From NCBI GenBank assembly GCA_964565435.1, contig CAZMEY010000030.1, forward strand, positions 1 through 8,916: a DNA stretch of 8,916 bases, written 5' to 3'. Of this stretch, positions 1 to 5,742 are shown piece by piece; within the stretch, counting starts at the first letter, position 1; each line of letters begins with the position of its first letter. The stretch comes from JAQTTT01 sp964565435. Its GTDB lineage: Archaea > Nanobdellota > Nanobdellia > Tiddalikarchaeales > Tiddalikarchaeaceae. The notes beneath the pieces were generated by a model that was given only the letters and a program-made list of their open reading frames with translations, did not search any database and was not told where the DNA came from. The position numbers were made by a program, and so were the translations under genes.

Positions 1-62
1 GGCTTATAATAATTAGACTTATTGCAACAGCAAATATTCCTATTCATTCTTGGCCTAGGCAT
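1..62 (-). CDS. UPF0251 (DUF134) family DNA-binding protein, N-terminal fragment
   Basis: Only the first 20 codons are present; the gene runs off the left edge. The visible protein starts MPRPRMNRNICCCNKSNYYK, which follows the characteristic opening of the UPF0251/DUF134 family (MPRP, a basic stretch, cysteines, then a Y-[FY]-K[P] segment). Family members carry a sigma-region-4-like helix-turn-helix after this segment; that part lies outside the window, so the DNA-binding domain is not seen. The start lies four nucleotides after the stop of the DUF5320 gene, so the two are almost certainly one transcript. DUF134 and DUF5320 genes are commonly found together, often near NifX/NifB-like Fe-Mo cofactor-domain genes (family knowledge). 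The protein is a natural candidate to bind the paired palindromes upstream of the operon (inference). Confidence is limited by the short length. Confidence 0.7.
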   Translation of the reverse strand, partial: MPRPRMNRNICCCNKSNYYK

Positions 63-66
63 ATCT

Positions 67-240
67 TTATTCCAATTCTTCAAGCCTTTTATTTATTTCG
101 TCTAAATTTGCTTTAAGCAATTTTTTTTCTTCATCCTTTGAAATGGGTGCACAATTGCATGGCCTGCAATAGCATCTACCCATTCCTCTTCCAGTTCTTG
201 CCCCAAGCCCTCTTGGTCCAGTTCCATCTAATCTTGGCAT
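67..240 (-). CDS. DUF5320 family small protein (57 aa)
   Basis: A 57-residue protein opens MPRLDGTGPRGLGARTGRG, the glycine/arginine-rich signature of DUF5320 (typically M-P-x-x-D-G-T-G-P-x-G-x-G). A cysteine cluster follows at residues 23-30 (CYCRPCNC), with four cysteines that could bind metal. Residues 34-57 are charged (KDEEKKLLKANLDEINKRLE) and probably form a short helix or coiled coil. The biochemical function of the family is unknown; members are often encoded beside DUF134 and NifX-like proteins. The start is supported by a strong Shine-Dalgarno sequence, GAGGTGA on the minus strand (positions 248-254), seven nucleotides before the ATG. It is the first gene of an operon with the downstream UPF0251 gene. 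Its promoter is flanked by two palindromes, suggesting tight control. Confidence 0.8.
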   Translation of the reverse strand: MPRLDGTGPRGLGARTGRGMGRCYCRPCNCAPISKDEEKKLLKANLDEINKRLEELE

Positions 241-254
241 AATTTAATCACCTC

Positions 255-276
255 GTTATGAATATATATTCACAAC
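255..276. promoter_or_regulatory. Operator-like palindrome 1
   Basis: A 22-bp inverted repeat has arms TTATGAAT and ATTCACAA around the 4-nt centre ATAT; only one base pair breaks the symmetry, and GTT/AAC extends it outward. It lies directly upstream of the DUF5320 Shine-Dalgarno sequence and overlaps the transcription start predicted from the TATA box at 281-290. A bound protein would block transcription initiation. The same motif recurs at 291-312 with identical arm and spacer lengths. The binding protein is unknown; DUF134 or an ArsR/MarR-type regulator are candidates (inference). Confidence 0.6.
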
Positions 277-280
277 AATT

Positions 281-290
281 ATTTATAAAT
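281..290 (-). promoter_or_regulatory. TATA box of the DUF5320-UPF0251 operon
   Basis: ATTTATAAAT is a perfect 10-bp palindrome with a consensus-like archaeal TATA core. For minus-strand transcription it is centred about 45 nt upstream of the DUF5320 ATG. That predicts a start near position 259 and a leader of about 19 nt that still contains the Shine-Dalgarno site. It sits between the two operator-like palindromes, with 4 bp on the downstream side and none on the other. Because it is symmetrical it could also be read toward the plus-strand gene. Confidence 0.55.
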
Positions 291-312
291 GTTATGAATC
301 AGTATTCATAAT
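291..312. promoter_or_regulatory. Operator-like palindrome 2
   Basis: A second inverted repeat has perfect 8-bp arms, TTATGAAT (292-299) and ATTCATAA (304-311), around the centre CAGT. Its arms match palindrome 1 and the centres are 36 bp apart. It covers the upstream (BRE) side of the DUF5320 TATA box. It also abuts a second possible TATA-like stretch, TTAAATA (about 312-318), pointing toward the plus-strand gene at 369. Occupancy could therefore affect both divergent promoters (inference). Confidence 0.6.
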
Positions 313-368
313 TAAATATGTTTTTTAAATTAGCATGAATTAATTATTTTTGGAGGTGCATATTTAAA

Positions 369-677
369 ATGGTTAAAAAAACTGGAGATGCAGTTTCGGA
401 AAAGGCTTTGGCGGCATTGTCTTATCTTTGGATTTTGGGATTGATATTTTTGTTTGTTGAAAAGAAGAATAAATTTGTCATTTTCCACGCAAAGCAGGCA
501 ACAGCCTTGTTTTTGATAGAGACAATAATAATGCTGATTCCTATAATTGGAATGCTTAGCATAATACCAGGATTGGCTGCATTGTATGGCTTAATAATGG
601 CTGCAATGGGAAAAGAATCAAAAATACCGCTAGCTTATGAATTAGGCGAAAAAATCGGTGAATTGCTGAAAATATAA
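369..677 (+). CDS. DUF4870/Tic20-like small membrane protein
   Basis: A 102-residue protein has an N-terminal helix with the pattern EKALAALSYLWILG, a first hydrophobic segment at about 15-31, then a short charged loop containing FVIFHAKQA (37-45). Two further hydrophobic stretches follow at about 45-60 and 62-82. The F-H-A-K-Q motif after the first membrane segment is the hallmark of the DUF4870/Tic20-like family, whose usual length is about 100-120 residues, so it appears complete. The molecular role of prokaryotic members is unknown. The start is set by an excellent Shine-Dalgarno sequence, GGAGGTG (352-358), ten nucleotides before the ATG. It is divergent from the DUF5320 operon, sharing its operator region, and converges on the DUF169 gene with only 9 bp between stops. 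It stands alone on its strand, with a T-rich terminator behind it. Confidence 0.75.
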   Translation: MVKKTGDAVSEKALAALSYLWILGLIFLFVEKKNKFVIFHAKQATALFLIETIIMLIPIIGMLSIIPGLAALYGLIMAAMGKESKIPLAYELGEKIGELLKI

Positions 678-704
678 TTATTTTTTTCATTTTTTTATTT
701 TTTT
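678..704 (+). terminator. Oligo-T terminator after the DUF4870-like gene
   Basis: Immediately after the stop codon come three T tracts of 7, 7 and 8 residues, separated by CA and A. Archaeal RNA polymerase terminates on such U-rich transcripts without needing a hairpin, and no stable hairpin is seen here. The tract overlaps the 3' end of the convergent DUF169 gene, where it encodes the lysine-rich C-terminus of that protein. Confidence 0.55.
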
Positions 705-1515
705 ACCTCTTTCAATGAGGCTTGTCAATGGATGCTTTTTATTCAAAGGGGATATAATTGCTTGATTAATTGCAAGAGGGTATTTTAATCCAATATCTTT
801 TAGCCTTTTTATTGAAGCTTCAAGCTCTTCAATGCTTAATCCAATCCATAATTCATCATTTTCTGAGCCAGCAATGCTTCTTGCCCCTCCGCAAGGGATT
901 GTAAGCCAAGGGGTTTTTCCTTTAGCCACTGCTGGAATTATTTCGCAGGCAGCGTGGCCGTTAAAGCAAGAGCAGGATTTTTTTCCTAAAGAATCAAATA
1001 TGCTAACAAGCAATAAATAAGCTTGAGAAGAATTCACAAACATTAGAACTCCATCAGGCTTTGCTTTCAATGAGTCAAAATCCTTTAAAGGCCCAATAAT
1101 CATTGCTTCATGCTCCTTTAGTTTAAAGCTTTCAGCACTATTTACCATATTATCAAAATTATTTGAAGTGTAGCAAAAGCCTTCAATCCACCGTTTTTTC
1201 AAATCTTTTGGCAATTCTTCAAATCCCAAAAGCTTTGAGCCTATGACACAATTATCAATATTATCCATTGATATTAACCTAATCTTTTCATAAATTCCAG
1301 CATATTTCAATGCTTGGCATAAAGCCAGATTATGCTCNNNNNNNNNNNNNNNNNNNNNNNNNNNNNNNNNNNNNNNNNNNNNNNNNNNNNNNNNNNNNNN
1401 NNNNNNNNNNNNNNNNNNNNNNNNNNNNNNNNNNNNNAGCATCTTAAAACCTATTGGTGAGCCAGAAGGCTTAATCCTTTCATCAATATTTTTTTTGCAA
1501 ACCTGAATAATCCAT
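687..1515 (-). CDS. DUF169 (COG2043) family protein, with an assembly gap and an apparent frameshift
   Basis: About 215 residues after the gap match the DUF169 pattern: CQALKYAG at the start, a central DGVLMFVNSSQAYLLL strand, then the cysteine-bearing CSCFNGHAACEIIPA and IPCGGAR segments, and a final DELWIGLSIEELEA. The biochemical function of this archaeal/bacterial family is unknown. Before the gap, one frame reads IKPSGSPIGFKML, like the family's N-terminal K-P-x-x-x-x-K strand, but that frame has no ATG, GTG or TTG upstream. The ATG at 1515-1513 is out of frame by one base. Removing one base from the A8 tract (plus-strand T run 1489-1496) joins MDYSGLQK to NIDERIKPSG. A TATA-like box lies 27 nt upstream of that ATG, supporting it as a leaderless start. 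The shift may be a sequencing error or a real lesion. The 100 Ns hide roughly the segment between residues 26 and 60, if the gap size is real. Confidence 0.7.
1338..1437. other. Assembly gap (exactly 100 N)
   Basis: One hundred consecutive Ns is a conventional scaffold filler, so the true distance is probably unknown. It falls inside the DUF169 gene. The reading frame across it cannot be trusted, and a longer insertion or an adjacent gene fragment could be hidden. Confidence 0.99.
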
Positions 1516-1537
1516 AAGATTTTTTTAGCGCTTAATA

Positions 1538-1546
1538 TAATATAAA
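1538..1546 (-). promoter_or_regulatory. TATA-like box of the DUF169 gene
   Basis: On the minus strand this reads TTTATATTA, centred 27 nt upstream of the ATG at 1515, the spacing expected for a leaderless archaeal transcript. No Shine-Dalgarno sequence precedes that ATG. The position helps choose it as the real start although it is out of frame with the downstream sequence. Confidence 0.45.
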
Positions 1547-1568
1547 TCTTTTTTAATAAATAAGGAAA

Positions 1569-1577
1569 TAATTAAAA
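1569..1577 (+). promoter_or_regulatory. Candidate TATA box of the CcdA-lipoyl cluster
   Basis: TAATTAAAA is centred about 27 nt upstream of the ATG at 1599, which would give a leaderless transcript. The whole region 1550-1598 is AT-rich, and an alternative box (TTTTAATAAATA, 1551-1562) would give a leader of about 15 nt. No strong Shine-Dalgarno sequence is present. This is the likely promoter for the four-gene redox cluster. Confidence 0.3.
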
Positions 1578-1598
1578 AATAATAGGGTTTTAAAAATA

Positions 1599-3236
1599 AT
1601 GATTATGAAAAAAATTGTTTTTTTGGCATTAATTGCATTAATGCTTTCAAGCGCTTTTGCGCAGAATCAAGTGGATGTCTATTTTTTCTGGGGCAACGGC
1701 TGCGGGCATTGCGCTGCTGAGAAGGTTTTTTTGCAGGGATTAATTGAGGATTATCCTGAGATTAATCTTAAATCCTATGAAGTTTGGTATAATTCAACCA
1801 ATAAGGATTTTTTTAAGCAAAAAACCTCTGAAATGGGAATACCTTCAAATGGGGTTCCAGTGACAATTATTGGTGACAAGCATTGGATAGGATACACTTC
1901 ATCTTTTAATACTGCAATAATTGAGCAGGTTGAAAAATGCATTAATGAAGGTGGAAGTGATATTATCTCCAACGAAACATCAGATAGCATTAATGAAACA
2001 TTGTGCATTCACGCGTTCTTGACAGGGGATTGCATGCAATGCAGCTCAGTTAATGAAACTTTTATATTGCTTAAAGAAAAATATGGAGTAAATATTGAAT
2101 TCCATGATTACCTTGAGCAAAAAGAGCTTTATAATAAGTTTAAGGAGATTTATGGTATTTCAAGCGCAGGATTTCCAATAGTTTTTTTAGGGAATTATTA
2201 TTTGGCAGGCAATGATGCAATAATAAATAATTTAGAATCATTGGTTATTGATTGCATAAATTCTTCATGCATTTGCCCCATTCAAAATATTCAAGCATAC
2301 ACTTCAAACATTCCCTCATCCGGCTCAATGGTTTCAGAGGAGGATTTTATATTAAACCTCCCTTTCATAGGCGAAATTGATTTGTCAGGAATGTCCCTTT
2401 ATTTGGTAACAATAATTGTAGCAATCATGGATGGGTTCAACCCTTGCTCTTTGTGGATGATAATGTTTTTGATAGGCATAGTTTTATACACGGGCTCAAG
2501 AAAAAAAATATTGTTGGTTGGGTTATCCTTTTTGCTGACAACAACATTGGTTTATGGAATATTCATGATAGGGCTGCTTAATGTTTTCACTTATGTGGGA
2601 TTTATTTCATGGATAAGGTTATTGATTGGAATTATTGCATTAGCTTTTGCAATAATAAATATCAAAGATTATTTTTGGTATAAAAAAGGCATTTCTTTAA
2701 CAATCTCTGATGAAGCCAAGCCAGGATTGTTCAAAAAGATTAGGAATATAATGAATCCCCAAAACTCTTTATTGGCAATTGTTGGGGGCACAATCCTTTT
2801 GGCATTAAGCGTGACATTGGTTGAATTGCCCTGCACTGCAGGTCTTCCAATGCTTTGGACAGCAATACTTGCAAAGAATTCAATCCAAGGAATTGAGTTT
2901 TTTACTCATTTGGCAATATATTTGGGATTATTCATGATTGATGAAGCAGCAATAGTTATTGCTGCAGTAGCCACTTTAAAAATGTCAAAATTTGAGGAAA
3001 AGCATGGAAGGATTCTGAAACTATTTGGGGGATTGTTCATGCTCTTTTTAGGGCTGGCAATGATTTTCACCCCAAATATAATGGATGATTTTTTCAGCAT
3101 GCTTAAGATGTTTTTTGCAACAATTATAATAACAGGGATAATTAATTATATATACAATCATTTTAGAATAGAAAAAAAAGAGGTTTTGGAAGAGAAGCCA
3201 AAGAGCATAATTAAAAAAGGGAGGAAAAAGAAATGA
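1599..3236 (+). CDS. Exported double thioredoxin-like domain fused to a CcdA/DsbD-type thiol-electron transporter
   Basis: A 545-residue protein begins with a signal peptide (KK, then a hydrophobic core, with probable cleavage after SAFA at residue 21). Domain 1 (about 24-115) is thioredoxin-like, with a CGHC active site at 35-38 and a likely cis-proline at P87 (GVPVT). Domain 2 (about 134-220) is a second thioredoxin/glutaredoxin-like unit with CMQC at 145-148 and proline P193 (GFPIV); more cysteines follow at 219, 224 and 226. From about 265 comes a CcdA-type membrane domain with the two diagnostic cysteines, C283 in GFNPCSLWM and C412 in ELPCTAGLP. I count about seven hydrophobic segments, ending near 520, then a lysine-rich tail that should be cytosolic. 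CcdA/DsbD proteins pass electrons from cytosolic thiols to extracytoplasmic thioredoxin folds. An ATG at 1605 is an alternative start. The stop overlaps the next gene by 4 bp. Confidence 0.85.
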   Translation: MIMKKIVFLALIALMLSSAFAQNQVDVYFFWGNGCGHCAAEKVFLQGLIEDYPEINLKSYEVWYNSTNKDFFKQKTSEMGIPSNGVPVTIIGDKHWIGYTSSFNTAIIEQVEKCINEGGSDIISNETSDSINETLCIHAFLTGDCMQCSSVNETFILLKEKYGVNIEFHDYLEQKELYNKFKEIYGISSAGFPIVFLGNYYLAGNDAIINNLESLVIDCINSSCICPIQNIQAYTSNIPSSGSMVSEEDFILNLPFIGEIDLSGMSLYLVTIIVAIMDGFNPCSLWMIMFLIGIVLYTGSRKKILLVGLSFLLTTTLVYGIFMIGLLNVFTYVGFISWIRLLIGIIALAFAIINIKDYFWYKKGISLTISDEAKPGLFKKIRNIMNPQNSLLAIVGGTILLALSVTLVELPCTAGLPMLWTAILAKNSIQGIEFFTHLAIYLGLFMIDEAAIVIAAVATLKMSKFEEKHGRILKLFGGLFMLFLGLAMIFTPNIMDDFFSMLKMFFATIIITGIINYIYNHFRIEKKEVLEEKPKSIIKKGRKKK

Positions 3237-3613
3237 ATTTTCCAGCCGATTTAAAATATGACCTAAATTACAATTGGGTTTTGGAAAAAAATGAGGTTGC
3301 AGCTATTGGAATAATAGATGCTGCAGCCAAAAAAGTCAAGGAATTTGTCTTTATTGGCTTGCCAAAAAAAGGTGCCAAAATAAAAAAGGGGGAGGAATGC
3401 ATAGGGCTGGAATCAGTCAAATGGACTGGCAAGATAAAATCCCCTTTAAGCGGCGAAGTTGTTGAAATAAACATGGATGCATACAATGAGCCTGCAATAG
3501 TCAATAATAATCCTTACAAAAATTGGCTTATCAAAATAAAAATTAGCAATGCTTCTGAATTGAAAGAATTAATGGATTCAAAAAAAGCAAAAACCCATTA
3601 TTTAGGGGTTTAA
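3233..3613 (+). CDS. gcvH: Glycine cleavage H-like lipoyl carrier protein
   Basis: A 126-residue protein matches H protein over its whole length: DLKYDLNYNW near the start, FVFIGLPKKGAKIKKGEE, the lipoylation motif ESVK with lysine K63, SPLSGEVVEIN, and PAIVNNNPYKNWLIKIK toward the C-terminus. The usual size is about 125-130 residues, so it is complete. In the glycine cleavage system the lipoyl arm carries the aminomethyl group between P, T and L proteins; no P- or T-protein gene is nearby. Other H-like proteins serve as redox or modification scaffolds (LbpA in sulfur oxidation, GcvH-L in SirTM operons). Here it sits between a CcdA-type transporter and a flavoprotein, just upstream of a lipoate ligase, so a thiol electron-carrier role is plausible (inference). 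GGGAGG (3219-3224), inside the preceding gene, gives a good ribosome binding site 8 nt before the ATG. Confidence 0.88.
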   Translation: MNFPADLKYDLNYNWVLEKNEVAAIGIIDAAAKKVKEFVFIGLPKKGAKIKKGEECIGLESVKWTGKIKSPLSGEVVEINMDAYNEPAIVNNNPYKNWLIKIKISNASELKELMDSKKAKTHYLGV

Positions 3614-3614
3614 A

Positions 3615-4862
3615 ATGAATATTGTAATAATAGGTGCTGGAACTGCAGGGGCTTTATTTGCCCAAGAGATAAGAAAGCTTGACAAAGAATCAAATATAAC
3701 TATTATTGAGCAATCAAAAGAGTTTGACTATTCTCCATGCTCTTTGCCTTATTTTGCAGGAGGGGAAATAAAAAAAGAGTGCATTTTCAATAATACTGAT
3801 TTTGGCTTCATTAATGCAAAATTAATAAATTCCGGGGCTACAAAAATTGATGCATCAAAAAAAACTATTGAATGCTTAGGCAATAATATAAAATATGACA
3901 AGCTTGTCTTAGCCCTTGGCTCAAAGCCCAATATTCCTAAAATAAAAGGGATTGAAAACTCCCAATTTTTTTATTCATTAAAAGATGCTGAATCATTGAC
4001 TGGCAAGCTTAAAGGCAAAAAAAAGAGCATAGCCATACTTGGCGCAGGATTTATCGGCTGCGAGCTTGCGCAGAGCTTGGCAAAGAAAAAGCACAAAATA
4101 ACTCTCATTGAAAGGAATGAAAATATCTTAAGCAACTGCTTAAGCAGCCAATTCTCAGACATTATTTTATCAGAATTTGGGTCCTTAGGGGTAAGGATAA
4201 TCTCTTCGGCAGATATTGTTGAAATAAAAAAAAGCAAGGTTATATTACCAAGCGAGGAAGTGCCTGCAGATATAATCATCTCTTGCCTAGGAAGCCATCC
4301 AAACATTGAATTGGCAAAAAATGCAGGAATCAAGGCAAGCAGGGGAATAATTGTTAATAAATTTTTGCAATCCAACAATAGTGATATCTATGCAATAGGG
4401 GACTGCGCAGAATATAATAAAGATGCAGTGTGCGGATTGGCAAGCACTGCCAAGGCAATGGCCAAATGCGCGGCAAATAATATTTCCGGCCAAAAAGATG
4501 GGTTTTCCCACACAGTTTCAAGCGTTTCAAAAGTGGGCAAAATATTTTTCGGCTCAGCAGGCAAGGTTTCAGAGTATTATGGCTTACATAAATCAGGCGT
4601 TTCAAAGGATTGCTTTGGAAATGATTGGGCTGGAGTGAAAATCTATGCCGACAAAAAATGCGCAATAGTCGGATGCGAAGCAATTGGCACAATAAATATC
4701 TATCCATTGATAAATATGCTTTCATTGGCAATCAAAAATAAAATGGGGCTTGAAAGTTTGGCATCACTGGATAACTGCTATAATCCAAGCATTTCTCCAA
4801 TGTTTGAGCAATCAAGCATTGCTGCCTTTTCATGCCTTAAAAAAATCAAAAGCATTAAATAA
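3615..4862 (+). CDS. FAD/NAD(H)-dependent single-cysteine disulfide reductase (CoA-disulfide reductase/NADH oxidase class)
   Basis: A 415-residue flavoprotein carries an N-terminal FAD-binding Rossmann motif GAGTAG (7-12), the redox motif SPCSLPYFAGG with a single cysteine C42, and an NAD(P)-binding motif GAGFIGCELA (143-152). An acidic residue (E166, in LIERNE) at the end of the next strand suggests NADH over NADPH. IYAIGDCAE (258-266) is the second FAD contact. The C-terminal dimerisation region ends with CYNPSISPMF (388-397), resembling the tyrosine-containing motif of CoA-disulfide reductases. True dihydrolipoamide dehydrogenase has CxxxxC instead, so this belongs to the single-cysteine class (CoA-disulfide reductase, NADH oxidase or peroxidase, polysulfide reductase). 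At 415 residues it is slightly short for that class, with no obvious missing domain. It starts one nucleotide after the H-like gene, with a weak AGGGG site (3604-3608). Its substrate is unknown; the lipoyl disulfide of the neighbouring carrier is an attractive candidate (inference). Confidence 0.85.
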   Translation: MNIVIIGAGTAGALFAQEIRKLDKESNITIIEQSKEFDYSPCSLPYFAGGEIKKECIFNNTDFGFINAKLINSGATKIDASKKTIECLGNNIKYDKLVLALGSKPNIPKIKGIENSQFFYSLKDAESLTGKLKGKKKSIAILGAGFIGCELAQSLAKKKHKITLIERNENILSNCLSSQFSDIILSEFGSLGVRIISSADIVEIKKSKVILPSEEVPADIIISCLGSHPNIELAKNAGIKASRGIIVNKFLQSNNSDIYAIGDCAEYNKDAVCGLASTAKAMAKCAANNISGQKDGFSHTVSSVSKVGKIFFGSAGKVSEYYGLHKSGVSKDCFGNDWAGVKIYADKKCAIVGCEAIGTINIYPLINMLSLAIKNKMGLESLASLDNCYNPSISPMFEQSSIAAFSCLKKIKSIK

Positions 4863-4864
4863 AA
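4855..4864 (+). promoter_or_regulatory. Candidate internal TATA box before the lipoate ligase gene
   Basis: TTAAATAAAA overlaps the stop codon of the flavoprotein gene and is centred 28 nt upstream of the ATG at 4888. The ligase has no convincing Shine-Dalgarno sequence, so a leaderless transcript from this box could add to read-through from the operon. The match is weak because the whole region is AT-rich. Confidence 0.3.
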
Positions 4865-4887
4865 GGCATTTTACTAATAAGATTGTT

Positions 4888-5682
4888 ATGGGCATTCATG
4901 AAAGATTAATGGGAGAAAAGCTTAAAGTAATCCCTTTGATTGAATTAAGCGCTGCAAAAATTGCGGCAATAACAGAGCATTTGAAATATTCAGCCACTGA
5001 GCCAACCCTTGCTTTTTTTAAATACAAAAAAGCGGTGACTCTTTCAAACAAGCAGACAATAAATGATGTAAACATTGATTTATCCCAATCCCAAAATTAT
5101 GAGATTGTAAGAACCCTTGGGGGCGGAAGGGCATATATCCATAATGAAGATGTTTCATTCTTGTTTATAGTTCCTAATTATTCCAATCCATTTTCAATTC
5201 ATGAGAATTATTCATTCATTGCTGATAAATTCATCAGCGCTTTCAATCATTTTGGGCTAAATGCGCAATTGAGGGATTTGGAAAAATATGGCTATGATGT
5301 TTACTGCAATGGCAAGATATTGCTTGGCTTGGCGCAGGATTCAACCCGAAATTCCCTGATGATTCACGGCGCATTTTATTACGCTAAGCCGGATTATTTA
5401 ATGGCAATCCAATTGATTAAAGGTTATAATTTATCAGACTCATTGGAGCTTGAAAAAAAAGTCGGCTATGTGCTGGAAACATCGCAAGCAAGCCTTGAAA
5501 ATATATTGCAAAAAGTGATTGATTCATTTAAAATGGATTATTATTTATCAAGCCATGACTTTGAATCAATTAAGGAATTGGAAAAAAAATACTCCTCTTT
5601 TGAGCATGCATCCGGAGGAACTCAAAGAAGGGGCATGTGCTGGCTTCCAAAAGAGTTCCCTCCAGGAACTTTCAAGGATTAA
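4888..5682 (+). CDS. lplA: Lipoate-protein ligase A-like protein, short archaeal form
   Basis: A 264-residue protein has the lipoate/biotin ligase fold signatures: a helix like the family's opening (LIELSAAKIAAITEHL, 17-32), TEPTLAFFKYKKAVTLSNKQ (37-56), the lipoyl-AMP-binding motif RTLGGGRAYIHNEDVSF (75-91), and NGKILLGLAQ (141-150) followed by MIHGAF (158-163). These match the LplA elements R-x-x-G-G-G, K-x-x-G-x-A and H-H-G-T. The lysine is one position further from the glycine than in the usual motif, which is odd. The length fits the catalytic domain only; the C-terminal accessory domain is absent, as in archaeal LplA proteins that need a separate LplB. The frame is open back to 4750, but that extension overlaps the flavoprotein gene and looks unrelated to ligases. 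I therefore chose the ATG at 4888; 4909 is also possible. It probably lipoylates the H-like protein of the same cluster. Confidence 0.78.
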   Translation: MGIHERLMGEKLKVIPLIELSAAKIAAITEHLKYSATEPTLAFFKYKKAVTLSNKQTINDVNIDLSQSQNYEIVRTLGGGRAYIHNEDVSFLFIVPNYSNPFSIHENYSFIADKFISAFNHFGLNAQLRDLEKYGYDVYCNGKILLGLAQDSTRNSLMIHGAFYYAKPDYLMAIQLIKGYNLSDSLELEKKVGYVLETSQASLENILQKVIDSFKMDYYLSSHDFESIKELEKKYSSFEHASGGTQRRGMCWLPKEFPPGTFKD

Positions 5683-5710
5683 TTATCTAAAAATAGAATA
5701 ATCTACTGGT

Positions 5711-5720
5711 TTTTTAAATT
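5711..5720 (+). promoter_or_regulatory. TATA-like box of the pilin-like surface protein gene
   Basis: TTTTTAAATT is centred about 28 nt upstream of the ATG at 5743, fitting a leaderless transcript; no Shine-Dalgarno sequence is present. The same T-rich stretch (5710-5715) could also end transcripts of the upstream cluster. The 60-bp intergenic region holds nothing else recognisable. Confidence 0.4.
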
Positions 5721-5742
5721 ATAAGCTATTCCTAAATTATTA

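Noticed and set aside
832..1020. A 62-codon plus-strand frame inside the DUF169 gene
   Set aside because: The minus-strand frame holds the conserved family motifs here; the plus-strand product has no family features.
1440..1442. ATG at 1442 as the start of the DUF169 protein
   Set aside because: The family-like strand KPSGSPIGFK lies just upstream in the same frame, so this methionine is internal; there is no promoter or ribosome binding site at a suitable distance.
1516..1598. Search for a tRNA, small RNA or CRISPR repeat in the intergenic regions
   Set aside because: These regions are short and AT-rich, without cloverleaf, stable hairpins or repeated units beyond the two palindromes at 255-312.
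3233..3613. Assigning the H-like protein to a working glycine cleavage system
   Set aside because: No P- or T-protein gene is present and its neighbours are redox and lipoylation genes. The role cannot be excluded, because those genes could lie elsewhere.
3971..4731. Antisense open frames of 74 to 135 codons within the flavoprotein gene
   Set aside because: They mirror a strongly conserved coding sequence on the plus strand and show no recognisable motifs or ribosome binding sites.
4750..4887. A longer version of the lipoate ligase starting at 4750
   Set aside because: The extra 46 residues overlap the conserved C-terminal end of the flavoprotein gene in another frame, and they do not resemble the start of any ligase.
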